DNA of 64,000 nt from Candidatus Odyssella thessalonicensis L13 (GTDB taxonomy: Bacteria > Pseudomonadota > Alphaproteobacteria > Paracaedibacterales > Paracaedibacteraceae), in NCBI RefSeq assembly GCF_000190415.1, contig NZ_AEWF01000001.1, positions 496,001 through 560,000 of the forward strand, read 5' to 3'. The notes under the pieces are model-generated. The model was given only the letters and a program-made list of their open reading frames with translations. It was not told the DNA's origin and searched no databases. Both the position numbers and the translations under genes were made by a program. This document shows positions 18,175 to 28,832 of this stretch, in pieces; the stretch's first letter is position 1; every line of letters begins with the position of its first letter.

Positions 18175-19905
18175 ATGACAATCTTGAAAGTTCTAGCTGG
18201 TGCCTTATTGATTTTCTCAACATCTAACAGTATGGAGGATAATTCCCCTCCTCCCTCGCCTATTAGGGAGATCTTGTCGCCAGAGATATTAGTAAGAATT
18301 CTTGAGTATGTTCCTGAGTCAAATCTACAGAGCCTCCCTGCTGTCTATCAAGATTTTGAAAAGGTACGTCTAGATATTCTTAGTAAAACTCATCAAACAG
18401 TAATAAAAAATTGTCAGGACTTAGAGAGCTATTTACAGATCTCCCCTTGCTTCAAACTACGCCATGTAAAGCTACAATTTCATCCGAATAAGGAACAATT
18501 AGATCGCCTTAAAGCCATCGGCGGTTTGCAGATTAATATTCCCGCTCCCATCCATTATAATAAGGTGAAAAAAGCTATAGAACTGCTCAGTTGCGATAAC
18601 ATCACCTTGCAGCTTACGAGACCTTCAATGCAACCGCTATGGTCAATCCCGGAAATGAAGGACTTATGGAAGGGGTTAGATGGCCTTTCCGAAATTAGCC
18701 GCGATCGGACGCAACAGAAAGTCCGGCAAGCCCTCAAGAGCTGTACACAGACAATAAATATAGAGACTAACATGCAAATACAAGAGGTATTGCCTTATAT
18801 GTCGCAGTTAGAAGTTAAGATATATGACACGCCTGAGACAGAGACACTCCAGAAAGCCTTCAACCTTCCTCCTCATCTTATATCTTTAACAATAGAGGAT
18901 GTATGCATGGACGCAGCTGAAGCATTATGTGTGTTAAGCGGTAAGATAAGTACTCATGAGAAATTACGCTCCCTAAGAATTTTTAGAACACCAATTAACT
19001 TTAATGCGCCTAATAATATTAATGTAGCAGCTTTTCAAAAGCTTACTTCTTTGACTCTGAAGACCAATAAGCTCGGAGATAGCGGAGTTATGGCAATAGC
19101 TGAAATGCTAACAACTAATCACTCTCTTGTATCGCTTACTTTGGAGCATAATGAGATTAGTCCCCAGGGCGTAGAAGCATTAGTAACAGCGTTGGTAACT
19201 AATAAACACCTTACACTATTAGACTTGAGCCGTAACAAGATAAACAATCAAGGAGCAGAGGCGCTTGCTATGCTGATCCAGAATAACGCAACAATAAAAG
19301 CTTTAGAATTAGGGAGGTGCGGGCTTACAGGTGAGGGGATTATGTCAATTTCTGCATCCTTAAGGAGCAATTCAAGCTTAACGAAATTAAATTTAAACCA
19401 CAACTCTATAGGATATAAGGGAGCTTCAGGGCTTGCGCAAGCAATACAGCTTTCGCCCCCTTTACAAGAGTTAAAATTAATGTTTACTGAGATTGGGGAG
19501 GATGGCCTGCAAGAAATTGCAGCCGCCGTAGCTATTAACAGTAAATTGACTTCTTTAGACTTAGCTTTCAATAACTCTGAAGACAGAAGCATTACAGCAT
19601 TTACTAATACGATAAGCACTAATAAAACTCTCACTCACCTTAATTTAAGATCTCTTAACCGCTTTTCAGATGCTAAGGTCTACCTAGAAGCGATAAAAGT
19701 ACTAGCAAACGCCATAAAGGTTAATACATCGCTCCTCTCTCTGGGCATTTCCACATCGTGGCTTGAAAACTTGGAAGGAGAGAAAATCCTCGTTTCTATC
19801 TCACAAGAGATAGATCATAGGAGCGAACAAGCTGCTTTACCTCCTAAGAGAGTATTATACTCCATCCAAGAGATTGCTGAGGTTTCTTCCTCAGAGCAGA
19901 ATTAG
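18175..19905 (+). CDS. Secreted F-box-like / leucine-rich-repeat protein, candidate effector
   Basis: 576 residues from ATG 18175 with AGGAAAG about nine bases upstream; an in-frame GTG at 18148 has no ribosome site and precedes the signal peptide. Signal peptide MTILKVLAGALLIFSTSNS, then Met-Glu-Asp. Residues ~30-60 resemble a short F-box (ILSPEILVRILEYVPESNL). From about residue 275 to 530 there are eight or so leucine-rich repeats of the ribonuclease-inhibitor type, e.g. LVSLTLEHNEISPQGVEALV and LTLLDLSRNKINNQGAEALA, each ~28 residues. F-box plus LRR is the architecture of eukaryotic SCF substrate receptors, so mimicry of host ubiquitin-ligase adaptors is plausible. Delivery to a host is inference. 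Confidence 0.75.
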   Translation: MTILKVLAGALLIFSTSNSMEDNSPPPSPIREILSPEILVRILEYVPESNLQSLPAVYQDFEKVRLDILSKTHQTVIKNCQDLESYLQISPCFKLRHVKLQFHPNKEQLDRLKAIGGLQINIPAPIHYNKVKKAIELLSCDNITLQLTRPSMQPLWSIPEMKDLWKGLDGLSEISRDRTQQKVRQALKSCTQTINIETNMQIQEVLPYMSQLEVKIYDTPETETLQKAFNLPPHLISLTIEDVCMDAAEALCVLSGKISTHEKLRSLRIFRTPINFNAPNNINVAAFQKLTSLTLKTNKLGDSGVMAIAEMLTTNHSLVSLTLEHNEISPQGVEALVTALVTNKHLTLLDLSRNKINNQGAEALAMLIQNNATIKALELGRCGLTGEGIMSISASLRSNSSLTKLNLNHNSIGYKGASGLAQAIQLSPPLQELKLMFTEIGEDGLQEIAAAVAINSKLTSLDLAFNNSEDRSITAFTNTISTNKTLTHLNLRSLNRFSDAKVYLEAIKVLANAIKVNTSLLSLGISTSWLENLEGEKILVSISQEIDHRSEQAALPPKRVLYSIQEIAEVSSSEQN

Positions 19906-21272
<1,367 letters not shown>

Positions 21273-21296
21273 TCTATTTATAATAGAAATACTTTA

Positions 21297-21350
21297 TCTA
21301 GCAATTTCTTCGATAGTCTTTTTCCGACAGCTAGGGAGAAAGTTGCTAGA
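21297..21350. promoter_or_regulatory. Inverted repeat between obgE and the ABC transporter
   Basis: TCTAGCAA (21297-21304) pairs with TTGCTAGA (21343-21350), and the stem continues inward through TTTCT against AGAAA with one bulge. There is no T-run. It could be an operator or an mRNA hairpin ahead of the transporter operon, starting 27 bases before the first start codon. Confidence 0.35.
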
Positions 21351-21376
21351 CATCCATCGACTATAAAGGCAGAAAG

Positions 21377-22123
21377 ATGAAAAGAATTTTACCGATTATT
21401 GGCGCCGCTCTTTTACTGATTGGCTGTAAAAAAGAGGAAACTCCTGCTTCCTCGGCGGCTAACAAAATTATTGTTGGCTTATCAGCAGATTACCCTCCTT
21501 TTGAATATTTTAAGGATGGCAAGATTGTTGGATTTGATGTTGCCTTAATGGAGGCTTTAGCACAACGCATTGGTGTTGACGTCGAATTTAAGGATATGAA
21601 CTTTGATGGGATTATTGGTGCTCTTCAAAGCAAACGTATTGATGCCTCAATTTCTTCGATCACCGCTACGGAAGAGCGGAAACAGGCTGTTGATTTTACC
21701 GCCCCCTACTATGCAGGGTCCATTTCTTTAGTATGCACAGCAGACGCTCTCATTGCTACAGCCAATGAGTTAAAAGGCCAGACCGTTGGTCTGCAAACCG
21801 GTTCTATATATGAAATGTATGCAACCCAAGAGCTAAAACCGAAAAATCCTGAGTTGGTCATTAAGGGGCTCCCTAAAGTTCCAGACTTGATCCAAGATTT
21901 AAAATCGAAGAGAATAGTTGGCATTCTTATGGGAAGCACTGAAGCAAAACGTTTGCTGATAGAACAACCTACCCTCAAGGTTATTCCTGTTGATGGGTCA
22001 GAAACAGAGCTGGCCATTGCCCTGCCTAAAGGGTCGCCTCTTAAAGATAAGCTTGATCAAGCGCTCGCAGCCATGAAAGCTGATGGCAGTTTAGAGAAAA
22101 TTACTCAAGAGTGGCTTCAATAA
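21377..22123 (+). CDS. Polar amino-acid ABC transporter, substrate-binding lipoprotein
   Basis: 248 residues. Signal peptide with lipobox LLLIGC, so Cys17 is probably lipidated. The family 3 solute-binding fold is clear: VGLSADYPPFEYFKDGKIVGFDVALMEALA, then MNFDGIIGALQSKRIDA and TATEERKQAVDFTAPYY. Such proteins bind polar amino acids (Arg, Gln, His and others); the exact ligand cannot be read. It is the first gene of a binding protein-permease-ATPase operon, an obvious route for taking amino acids from surroundings or a host. Confidence 0.92.
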   Translation: MKRILPIIGAALLLIGCKKEETPASSAANKIIVGLSADYPPFEYFKDGKIVGFDVALMEALAQRIGVDVEFKDMNFDGIIGALQSKRIDASISSITATEERKQAVDFTAPYYAGSISLVCTADALIATANELKGQTVGLQTGSIYEMYATQELKPKNPELVIKGLPKVPDLIQDLKSKRIVGILMGSTEAKRLLIEQPTLKVIPVDGSETELAIALPKGSPLKDKLDQALAAMKADGSLEKITQEWLQ

Positions 22124-22137
22124 GCAATGGTAGAGCG

Positions 22138-22169
22138 CTACTCTTTTCCTAAGTCTTGAAGAGAAGTAG
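22138..22169 (+). other. Hairpin between binding-protein and permease genes
   Basis: CTACTCTT (22138-22145) faces AAGAG (22159-22163) and AGTAG (22165-22169), which gives two overlapping pairing options. Hairpins at this place in ABC operons often stabilise the upstream binding-protein mRNA. No T-run. Confidence 0.35.
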
Positions 22170-22218
22170 AGATTTGAGTAGTGATCTGGCCCTAGCCTAC
22201 TGAATGAAGGAAACCGTT

Positions 22219-22875
22219 ATGCATCTTAACTTTGAAGCAATTATCCCCTCTATCCCGGTGATTTTAGAAGGATTAACAGTTACCCTTAAATTCACTCTAT
22301 TATCGCTGCTGTGTGGATTACCTTTAGGCATTGGCCTGGCGGTAGCTAAGCTGAGCTTCAAGCCAGTGATCCGTAGCCTGGCAAGCGCTTATACTTCGCT
22401 TTTTCGTGGCACACCGTTATTAGTCCAATTAGGGCTGATTTATTACGCAACGCCACAATTAACGGGCTATACCATTTCGGCCTTTGAGGCAGGAATTTTA
22501 ACTTTTGCGTTAAACTCAGCAGCTTATTCGTCAGAAATTATTCGCGCCGGCATCCAGTCGGTGGATAAAGGCCAGTGGGAAGCAGCCCAAATGCTTGGCC
22601 TTAGTCGCCGCCAGACGATTTTTGGCATTATTATGCCCCAAGCGATTCGCAATACGTTACCGGCTCTCGTTAACGAAATGATTGATCTCCTTAAAGAATC
22701 CTCTCTCATTTCCACCATTGGAGAAGCTGACCTGTTACGGCAAGCACAAAAAGTAGCCAGCGAGAAGTATTTATATTTTGAGCCTTTAATCTTAGCCGCG
22801 GCATGCTATTATATAATTGTAATGTTTATTGCTTGGTTGGCAAAACGCCTGGAAAAGAGGTTAGCTTATGCTTAA
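22219..22875 (+). CDS. Polar amino-acid ABC transporter, permease
   Basis: 218 residues from ATG 22219, with AAGGA seven bases upstream; an ATG 15 bases earlier is in frame but less well placed. Five hydrophobic segments. HisM/GlnP-type: SLFRGTPLLVQLGLIYY near residue 60, and the EAA loop EAAQMLGLSRRQTIFGIIMPQA that contacts the ATPase. It probably works as a homodimer, since only one permease gene is present. Confidence 0.93.
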   Translation: MHLNFEAIIPSIPVILEGLTVTLKFTLLSLLCGLPLGIGLAVAKLSFKPVIRSLASAYTSLFRGTPLLVQLGLIYYATPQLTGYTISAFEAGILTFALNSAAYSSEIIRAGIQSVDKGQWEAAQMLGLSRRQTIFGIIMPQAIRNTLPALVNEMIDLLKESSLISTIGEADLLRQAQKVASEKYLYFEPLILAAACYYIIVMFIAWLAKRLEKRLAYA

Positions 22876-23572
22876 GATTTCTAATTTAACGCTTACGGCC
22901 AATGGAAGTCAGATTCTAGATCACATTAATTGCAGCTTTAATGCCGGTGAAATTACTGCTCTGCTAGGACCTTCGGGCAGTGGCAAGACCTCGCTTATGC
23001 GCTGCATTGCCCGCCTCGAGCCCACTGATCCCGGCTGTATTACCATGCAGGGTCGGGCAATCCAAAGCCTAAAGCCCACAGAGATTGGTATGGTTTTTCA
23101 GCAATTTCACCTCTTTCCGCATATGACGGTGCTTGAAAACTTATGCTATTCCCCTGAAAAGTTAGAGTTGATGACTGATTTAACGTGTCATCCCAAAGCC
23201 ATGGAGATGTTGAAGCAATTTGGCCTCGAAGACAAAGCAAACATGCAGCCCCACTTATTATCGGGGGGGCAAAGACAAAGAGTGGCCATCGCCCGTGCTT
23301 TAATGATGGAGCCCCGGATCCTATTATTTGATGAGCCGACGTCTGCTCTTGACCCTGAAATGGTTGAGGATGTGGCAAAATTAATTAGCACCCTCAAGTC
23401 GCCTGAGCGTATCGTTATTATGGCTACCCATGAATTAAAAATATGCCGTATGATTGCGGATCGAGTCCTTTTCCTCGAGCAAGGTAAGGTCTTAGAAGAT
23501 ACCACCGCCCAAGAATTTTTCTCAGCACCAAAGTCCGAGCGGGCTCGCAGCTTTATCCAGCGTTTATCATAG
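22868..23572 (+). CDS. Polar amino-acid ABC transporter, ATP-binding protein
   Basis: 234 residues, overlapping the permease by eight bases. Walker A GPSGSGKTS, Q-loop VFQQFHLFPHMTV, signature LSGGQRQR, Walker B ILLFDEPTSALD and H-loop ATHEL are all intact. It is GlnQ/HisP-like, and powers the transporter encoded by the two preceding genes. Confidence 0.94.
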   Translation: MLKISNLTLTANGSQILDHINCSFNAGEITALLGPSGSGKTSLMRCIARLEPTDPGCITMQGRAIQSLKPTEIGMVFQQFHLFPHMTVLENLCYSPEKLELMTDLTCHPKAMEMLKQFGLEDKANMQPHLLSGGQRQRVAIARALMMEPRILLFDEPTSALDPEMVEDVAKLISTLKSPERIVIMATHELKICRMIADRVLFLEQGKVLEDTTAQEFFSAPKSERARSFIQRLS

Positions 23573-23666
23573 CCTGGTCTCCCTTGACCCAGTGCTGGAT
23601 TTAAAACCTGTAAAGCTGCTAACTCCATGCTTTAGAATTTAATTCTTCTGATTTATATTAAGACCC

Positions 23667-24416
23667 ATGGATACTACCTACGTTGCTAATTTAATCTTAT
23701 GGTTGCAGGGATCGAGTGTTGAGCTCGTCTCCCTGTATTTGTTTCTTAGCAGTGTCTTTATAATTCTTGTTTTATTGAGAACGTTAGGACTGCAGGGCTT
23801 GTATGCCTATAATATTATTGCCACCATTCTTGCCAATATTCAGGTCCTGAAAGCATCACAGTTTTCCCTGTCGCCGGAGCCGGTAGCTTTAGGGACAATT
23901 ACCTTTGCGACCATATTTCTGGTCAGCGATATCATCACTGAACATTATGGCAAACAGGCGGCACAGCGGAGCATCTGGCTGAGCTTTTCCAGCCAAATTA
24001 TTGTGACGATTCTGATGGTTTTGACCTTAGGGCATGCCCCCCTTCCCCATGATTCGGTGCAATCAGCCCTGGAAATCCTGTTTTTACCCTCACCGCGTCT
24101 GGTGCTGGCCAGCCTGATTTCTTTTGTCATCAGCTTATTCATTGATATCCAAATTTTCAATGCCATCAGTAATTATACAAACCATCGCCATTTATGGTTA
24201 AGAACCAGCTTATCAACCCTCGTGGGAGCCTTTGTCGATAATATAATCTTTAGCATGTTGGCATGGGTGCTTTTGGCACCTCAACCAGTTTCCTTGCAAA
24301 CATTAATCTTTACCTATATCCTAGGAACTTATATTGCGCGCATTTTAATTGCCCTTGTATCAACCCCTGTTCTATACTTAAGTTATTGGTTTAAAAATAA
24401 GAATGAGCAAATTTAG
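23667..24416 (+). CDS. Queuosine-precursor transporter, YhhQ/VUT family
   Basis: 249 residues with six or so membrane helices. Matches the DUF165/YhhQ family: the stretch FLVSDIITEHYGKQAAQRSIW is diagnostic, and SFVISLFIDIQIFNAI and FVDNIIFSMLAW follow. Family members import preQ0, preQ1 or queuine. The overlap of 14 bases with tgt makes the role in queuosine salvage very likely. The actual base imported cannot be told from sequence; for an intracellular bacterium host queuine is possible. Confidence 0.88.
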   Translation: MDTTYVANLILWLQGSSVELVSLYLFLSSVFIILVLLRTLGLQGLYAYNIIATILANIQVLKASQFSLSPEPVALGTITFATIFLVSDIITEHYGKQAAQRSIWLSFSSQIIVTILMVLTLGHAPLPHDSVQSALEILFLPSPRLVLASLISFVISLFIDIQIFNAISNYTNHRHLWLRTSLSTLVGAFVDNIIFSMLAWVLLAPQPVSLQTLIFTYILGTYIARILIALVSTPVLYLSYWFKNKNEQI

Positions 24417-25596
24417 CTTTACATATCATCGCCCTGATCCCCACCAACGGGCCCGCCTTGGTCGTCTTGAGACCCCGCACGGTACTGTCGAAACGCCAGC
24501 CTTTATTTTTTGTGCCACTAAGGCGGCCATTAAGGGAGTTACTCCAGAGCAGATGAAAGCCGAAGGCACACAATTTATCTTATCCAACACCTATCACCTT
24601 ATGCTGCAGCCAGGGTCTGAGATTATTCAAAAGGCAGGCGGGTTGCACCGATTTATGGGCTGGCGTGGCCCCATGCTCACCGATTCTGGCGGCTTTCAAA
24701 TCTTCAGCCTAGGTCACGGTTCTGTGGCTGAAGAAATTAAAGGGCGCCGCACCTCTTCCCGTCCGCGTACCATGCTCAAAATTACTGAAGAGGGCGCAAA
24801 ATTTAAATCCTATATCAATGGTCAAACCTATCTGTTAACGCCGGAACGTTCTGTTCAAGTACAGCGGGAATTAGGACCTGACTTTGTAGTGGTATTAGAT
24901 GAATGCACGCCCTTCCATGTGGATAAACGTTATACAACGCGCTCAATGCATATGAGTCACCGTTGGGCAATTCGTAGTTTAGAAGAGTTCCGCCGTCATG
25001 ATGATGGAACACAAAAATTATACGGCATCCTGCAAGGTGGTGTTTACGAGGATTTACGCCTAGAAGCATGCGAGTTTGTTAATAATCAAGATTTTTTCGG
25101 TCATGCCGTGGGTGGCTCATTGGGCGCTAGTAAATCACAGATGTATGATGTGGTCGCAATGACGATGGAAAATCTACGCGAAGATCGGCCGGTTCACCTG
25201 CTCGGCATCGGTGGTGTCCAAGACATCTTTAATGGCGTTCGCCATGGTATTGACACCTTTGATTGTGTCCACCCCACCCGCCTGGCGCGTCATGGGGGAG
25301 CCTTAGTGCGCCCCTGCCATAACCCTAAGCCCAACCGCGAACATATTGTTCTGACCAATAGTCAATATAAGCAAGATTATAGCCCCATTGAGCCTGATTG
25401 CACTTGTCACAGTTGTCAGAATTATAGCAAGGCTTATTTACATCATTTATTGAAAGCCCAAGAACTGTTGGCGTATACTCTAATTACGCTACATAATGTT
25501 AACTTTATGAACCGATTATTAGCTGCTGTACGCCAAGGAATTGCGACAAAAACTCTAGATGCAGTTGAAAAAGAATGGGTTCCTGAAAAAACTTAA
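24403..25596 (+). CDS. tgt: Queuine/preQ1 tRNA-ribosyltransferase
   Basis: 397 residues. TIM-barrel tRNA-guanine transglycosylase: LSNTYHLMLQPG, the active-site loop MLTDSGGFQIFSLG with a catalytic Asp, VVLDECTP, LLGIGGVQDI, and the Cys-rich zinc site CTCHSCQNYSKAYLHHL. It exchanges G34 in GUN anticodons for preQ1 (or queuine). No queuosine biosynthesis genes (queCDEF) are in the window, but the transporter upstream overlaps, so salvage is likely. Confidence 0.96.
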   Translation: MSKFSFTYHRPDPHQRARLGRLETPHGTVETPAFIFCATKAAIKGVTPEQMKAEGTQFILSNTYHLMLQPGSEIIQKAGGLHRFMGWRGPMLTDSGGFQIFSLGHGSVAEEIKGRRTSSRPRTMLKITEEGAKFKSYINGQTYLLTPERSVQVQRELGPDFVVVLDECTPFHVDKRYTTRSMHMSHRWAIRSLEEFRRHDDGTQKLYGILQGGVYEDLRLEACEFVNNQDFFGHAVGGSLGASKSQMYDVVAMTMENLREDRPVHLLGIGGVQDIFNGVRHGIDTFDCVHPTRLARHGGALVRPCHNPKPNREHIVLTNSQYKQDYSPIEPDCTCHSCQNYSKAYLHHLLKAQELLAYTLITLHNVNFMNRLLAAVRQGIATKTLDAVEKEWVPEKT

Positions 25597-25604
25597 GCTT
25601 AAGG

Positions 25605-26051
25605 ATGGATAAAAGCGTTAAAATGACTGCTGAGATTATTGCGTCTTACCAAGAACCAACCGCCTTTTCAAGCTTACCGCTTTATGCCAGTCGCATTCAG
25701 GCCGGCTTTCCTTCGCCCGCCGATGATTATGTGGAAACGTCCCTAGATTTAAATGAGCATCTCATCAAGCATCCCTCGGCTACCTTTTTTGTCCGCGCTA
25801 CCGGCAATTCTATGATTAATGCTGGCATATATGCGGATGATATTCTGATTGTTGACCGTTCGCTGCCACCCAAAAATGGTAATATTGTCATCGCTGTTGT
25901 GGCCGGCGAGCTTACGGTAAAGCGCTTAAAGATTGCCAATAATCAATATATTCTCGTCCCCGAAAATCCGGATTACCAGCCTCTGATTATTGCATCTGAC
26001 ATGGATTTCAGTATCTGGGGGGTGGTGACCACCGTCATCCACCGCGTTTAA
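25605..26051 (+). CDS. umuD: UmuD-like SOS mutagenesis protein
   Basis: 148 residues. S24 peptidase fold: self-cleavage site A33-G34 in IQAGFPSPADDYVE (Cys-Gly in E. coli), nucleophile S69 in GNSMINAG, general base K106 in LTVKRLK. After RecA-stimulated cleavage UmuD' joins UmuC to form polymerase V. The gene starts only eight bases behind tgt, and the first ATG has AAGG directly adjacent, which is too close; ATG 25623 is an alternative start. I find no LexA-type operator before it, so control by LexA is unclear. Confidence 0.93.
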   Translation: MDKSVKMTAEIIASYQEPTAFSSLPLYASRIQAGFPSPADDYVETSLDLNEHLIKHPSATFFVRATGNSMINAGIYADDILIVDRSLPPKNGNIVIAVVAGELTVKRLKIANNQYILVPENPDYQPLIIASDMDFSIWGVVTTVIHRV

Positions 26052-26052
26052 G

Positions 26053-27318
26053 ATGATCGGCTTAATTGACTGCAATAATTTTTTTGTATCGTGCGAGCGC
26101 GTCTTTCGCCCCGATTTAAAGAATAAACCCGTCATTGTTTTATCCAATAATGACGGCTGTGTCATTGCTCGCTCTAATGAGGTAAAAGCACTGGGCATCC
26201 CAATGGGAGTCCCTTTATTTAAGATTAAACACTTAGTAGAGCAGCATAATATTACTCTCTTTTCATCAAACTTCTCATTATACGGCGATCTTTCAGTACG
26301 GGTGATGCACACCCTGGGTAACTTGGTACCTTCTCTTGAAATTTATTCAGTTGATGAAGCATTTCTAGACTTGGCTGGCATTGAGGACATTATCCTCTTT
26401 GGCCAAAAAATACGCCATACAGTCGAGCAACATATTGGCATTCCGACAAGTCTGGGAATAGCGTCGACTAAAACTTTGGCTAAAATAGCCAATTATTATG
26501 CGAAAAAGGATGCCCTTTATAAGGGTGTGTGTCTACTGCAAAGCGAATCCGATGTCATTAGCGCCTTAATGGACCTTCCTGTCAATGAAATCTGGGGAAT
26601 CGGCCGCAAGATTACTGAATCTTTATTAAGGCTCAGAATTCGCACAGCTTGGGATCTATACCAAGTGGATCGAGCTTGGATGCGCCAAAAGTATACCGTT
26701 ACCGGAGAAAGATTATGGATGGAGCTTCATGGTATCCCTTGCCGCCACATTGAGGAAGTCGCTGCTAATAAGAAATCTATTCAAGTAACTCGAAGCTTTG
26801 CCACCGCCATAAGCACCTTAGAAGAATTAAAGCAAGTCATCGCTGGTTACGCGTCCCGAGCAGGCGAAAAATTACGGAAAACCCAGCAACGGACCCGCAC
26901 CTTAATGGTCTACTTGCGGACCAACAAATTTCGTCCTCAAGATCCCCAGGTATATCGCACCGGCTCCCTCACTCTTCCCTTTCCGGTCTATGATAACCTA
27001 TCTTTGACCACCGCCGCCTGTAAAATCCTGGAGCAAATTTTTGAGCCAGGCTATAAATATTATAAGGCCGGCGTCATGTTGATGGATTTCAGTGCATTAG
27101 ACACTATCCAACTTGACCTCTTTACATCGTCGTTAACCCCTCAACAGGAAGAAAAAACGCTTAATCTAAGTAAAGCAATGGATAGTATTAACCATCGCTT
27201 TGGCAAGAGTACCATTGTGCATGGCTCGTGCGGCCTTAATCTTCACTGGAAGGATCGCAAGCAAAGGGTGTCACCGGCCTATACGACCCGCTGGGAAGAT
27301 TTGCCCCTAGTAAAATAA
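26053..27318 (+). CDS. umuC: DNA polymerase V catalytic subunit, UmuC-like
   Basis: 421 residues, one base behind the umuD stop. Y-family polymerase: first catalytic Asp in LIDCNNFFVSCERVF, the palm motif IYSVDEAFLDLAG with D and E, GIPTSLGIASTKTLAKIANYYAKK, little-finger domain, and C-terminal UmuC-specific part ending near YTTRWEDLP. It performs translesion synthesis with UmuD'. Apparently complete and functional. Confidence 0.95.
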   Translation: MIGLIDCNNFFVSCERVFRPDLKNKPVIVLSNNDGCVIARSNEVKALGIPMGVPLFKIKHLVEQHNITLFSSNFSLYGDLSVRVMHTLGNLVPSLEIYSVDEAFLDLAGIEDIILFGQKIRHTVEQHIGIPTSLGIASTKTLAKIANYYAKKDALYKGVCLLQSESDVISALMDLPVNEIWGIGRKITESLLRLRIRTAWDLYQVDRAWMRQKYTVTGERLWMELHGIPCRHIEEVAANKKSIQVTRSFATAISTLEELKQVIAGYASRAGEKLRKTQQRTRTLMVYLRTNKFRPQDPQVYRTGSLTLPFPVYDNLSLTTAACKILEQIFEPGYKYYKAGVMLMDFSALDTIQLDLFTSSLTPQQEEKTLNLSKAMDSINHRFGKSTIVHGSCGLNLHWKDRKQRVSPAYTTRWEDLPLVK

Positions 27319-27337
27319 GCATCTGTTTACTTTTTCT
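27309..27337 (+). terminator. Weak terminator behind umuC
   Basis: AGTAAA (27309-27314) pairs with TTTACT (27326-27331), followed by TTTTTCTT. The six-pair AT-rich stem is weak, but the T-run and the position at the umuC stop are suggestive. Confidence 0.35.
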
Positions 27338-27428
27338 TAGGAGTCTTATGATAAAGGTTGTATAATTGTTTTCACAAGCGTCCAGCTAGGTTATCTTGAT
27401 TAGAATAAATAAACTTCTCCCAAATAAC

Positions 27429-28736
27429 ATGATCGCAACAATGCTAAAATCCGTAGATACGACTATTATACGTATACTTGCTCTCGGTTTTGTGAGTGGG
27501 CTACCCTTTCTCTTAACTTTATCCACCCTCAGCTATTGGCTAGCCGAACAGGGGGCCAGTAACACGGCTATTGGCCTTTTTATGGCTGTCAGCTTGCCCT
27601 ACAGTTTTAAATTTGCTTGGGCTCCACTCCTGGATCATATCACTATTCCCTTTTTAACACCACGAATGGGCAAGCGCCGCTCTTGGTTGCTGATCTCCCA
27701 AGTATTGCTAACCCTCAGCCTTTTTACCATGGGCCTGTGTAGTCCGACTAAGAGCCTGATCATTCTGGGATTTACCGCTACTCTTGTGGCCTTCTTCTCG
27801 GCGACACAAGACATAATTATCGATGCTTATCGCATTGAGACAATTTCCACTCAGAACTGTGGGACAGCTGCTGCCTTTGAGACCATTGGCTTTCGCTTCG
27901 GCATGTTGGTTTCCGGCGCCGGCGCTCTTTATCTTGCCCATATTCTGTCGTGGCAAGCGGCCTATCATATTATGGCTATCTTAAGCTTTTTCTCAATTGG
28001 ACTAACATTTATTATCCCTGAACCCGCATCAAGTAACCTGGTGAAAACTGACTTTTCTAAACGACAACAGAATTTTTTCAAACGTTTAGGGTCTTACTTC
28101 ATTTTGCCACTTAACCAATTCGGCCATAAAGATAAATTATGGTTGATTCTTGGCTTCATCTTTTTTTTCAAAATGACCGATACGGTTTTAAATTCGATGA
28201 GCGCCCCGTTTCTGTGTGATCTTGGCTTCAGCAAGGTTGAATTTGCTAACGTTTCCAAAGTCTTCGGGATTACCTTAATGGTTGTCGGTGGACTGCTAGG
28301 TGGGATCATGGTGCAACGTCTGGGCATCTATCAAGCTGCAGTCATGTGTGCCTCTTTGCAGGCATCGTGTGCCTTAATGTTTACCATTCAAAGTTTTAGT
28401 GGCTATGATCCCTATATTTTAATGATCACAGTTGGATCTGAGAGCTTATGCTCAGGGATGACTTCAACCATATTTATTGCCCTTTTATCCGGTTTCTGCT
28501 GTCAGCCCCATACCGCCTCTCACTTTACCTTACTCTATTCTTTCGGATCTCTATGCCGTGTGGGAACCTCCGCCTTAGCGGGTTGGTTAGCAGACGAGAT
28601 TTCCTGGCCTGTGCTATTTTTATTTTGTTTCGCCTCTTTAGGGCCCTCGATCTGGTTTCTTAATAACATTTTGGGTAGCACTGGCGTAAATGGTGAAGAG
28701 GCAGGAAATGAGGGGATCCAGGCCAGCCACGCCTAG
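27429..28736 (+). CDS. ampG: AmpG-like muropeptide permease (MFS)
   Basis: 435 residues from ATG 27429; an in-frame TTG at 27396 with an AGG in front is an alternative, and neither has a good ribosome site. About 12 membrane helices. AmpG features: LALGFVSGLPFLLTLSTLSYWLAE (read in pieces), FAWAPLLDH and the MGKRRSWLL loop, then SATQDIIIDAYRIE. AmpG imports anhydro-muropeptides from the periplasm for wall recycling, which fits the M23 peptidase and murE in the window. The closely related MFS of other muropeptide or siderophore substrates cannot be excluded. Confidence 0.82.
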   Translation: MIATMLKSVDTTIIRILALGFVSGLPFLLTLSTLSYWLAEQGASNTAIGLFMAVSLPYSFKFAWAPLLDHITIPFLTPRMGKRRSWLLISQVLLTLSLFTMGLCSPTKSLIILGFTATLVAFFSATQDIIIDAYRIETISTQNCGTAAAFETIGFRFGMLVSGAGALYLAHILSWQAAYHIMAILSFFSIGLTFIIPEPASSNLVKTDFSKRQQNFFKRLGSYFILPLNQFGHKDKLWLILGFIFFFKMTDTVLNSMSAPFLCDLGFSKVEFANVSKVFGITLMVVGGLLGGIMVQRLGIYQAAVMCASLQASCALMFTIQSFSGYDPYILMITVGSESLCSGMTSTIFIALLSGFCCQPHTASHFTLLYSFGSLCRVGTSALAGWLADEISWPVLFLFCFASLGPSIWFLNNILGSTGVNGEEAGNEGIQASHA

Positions 28737-28832
28737 AATTAAAATTTACTAGAAATTCTCTAAGCATCTATAAAACACATGACAAACTCTTAAAGGAGCT
28801 TCACAATAATATAAAATTTCTTATATTAGTCC

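Noticed and set aside
23573-23666. Possible preQ1 riboswitch before yhhQ-tgt
   Set aside because: The short leader lacks the expected C-rich/A-rich preQ1-I pattern; nothing supports it.
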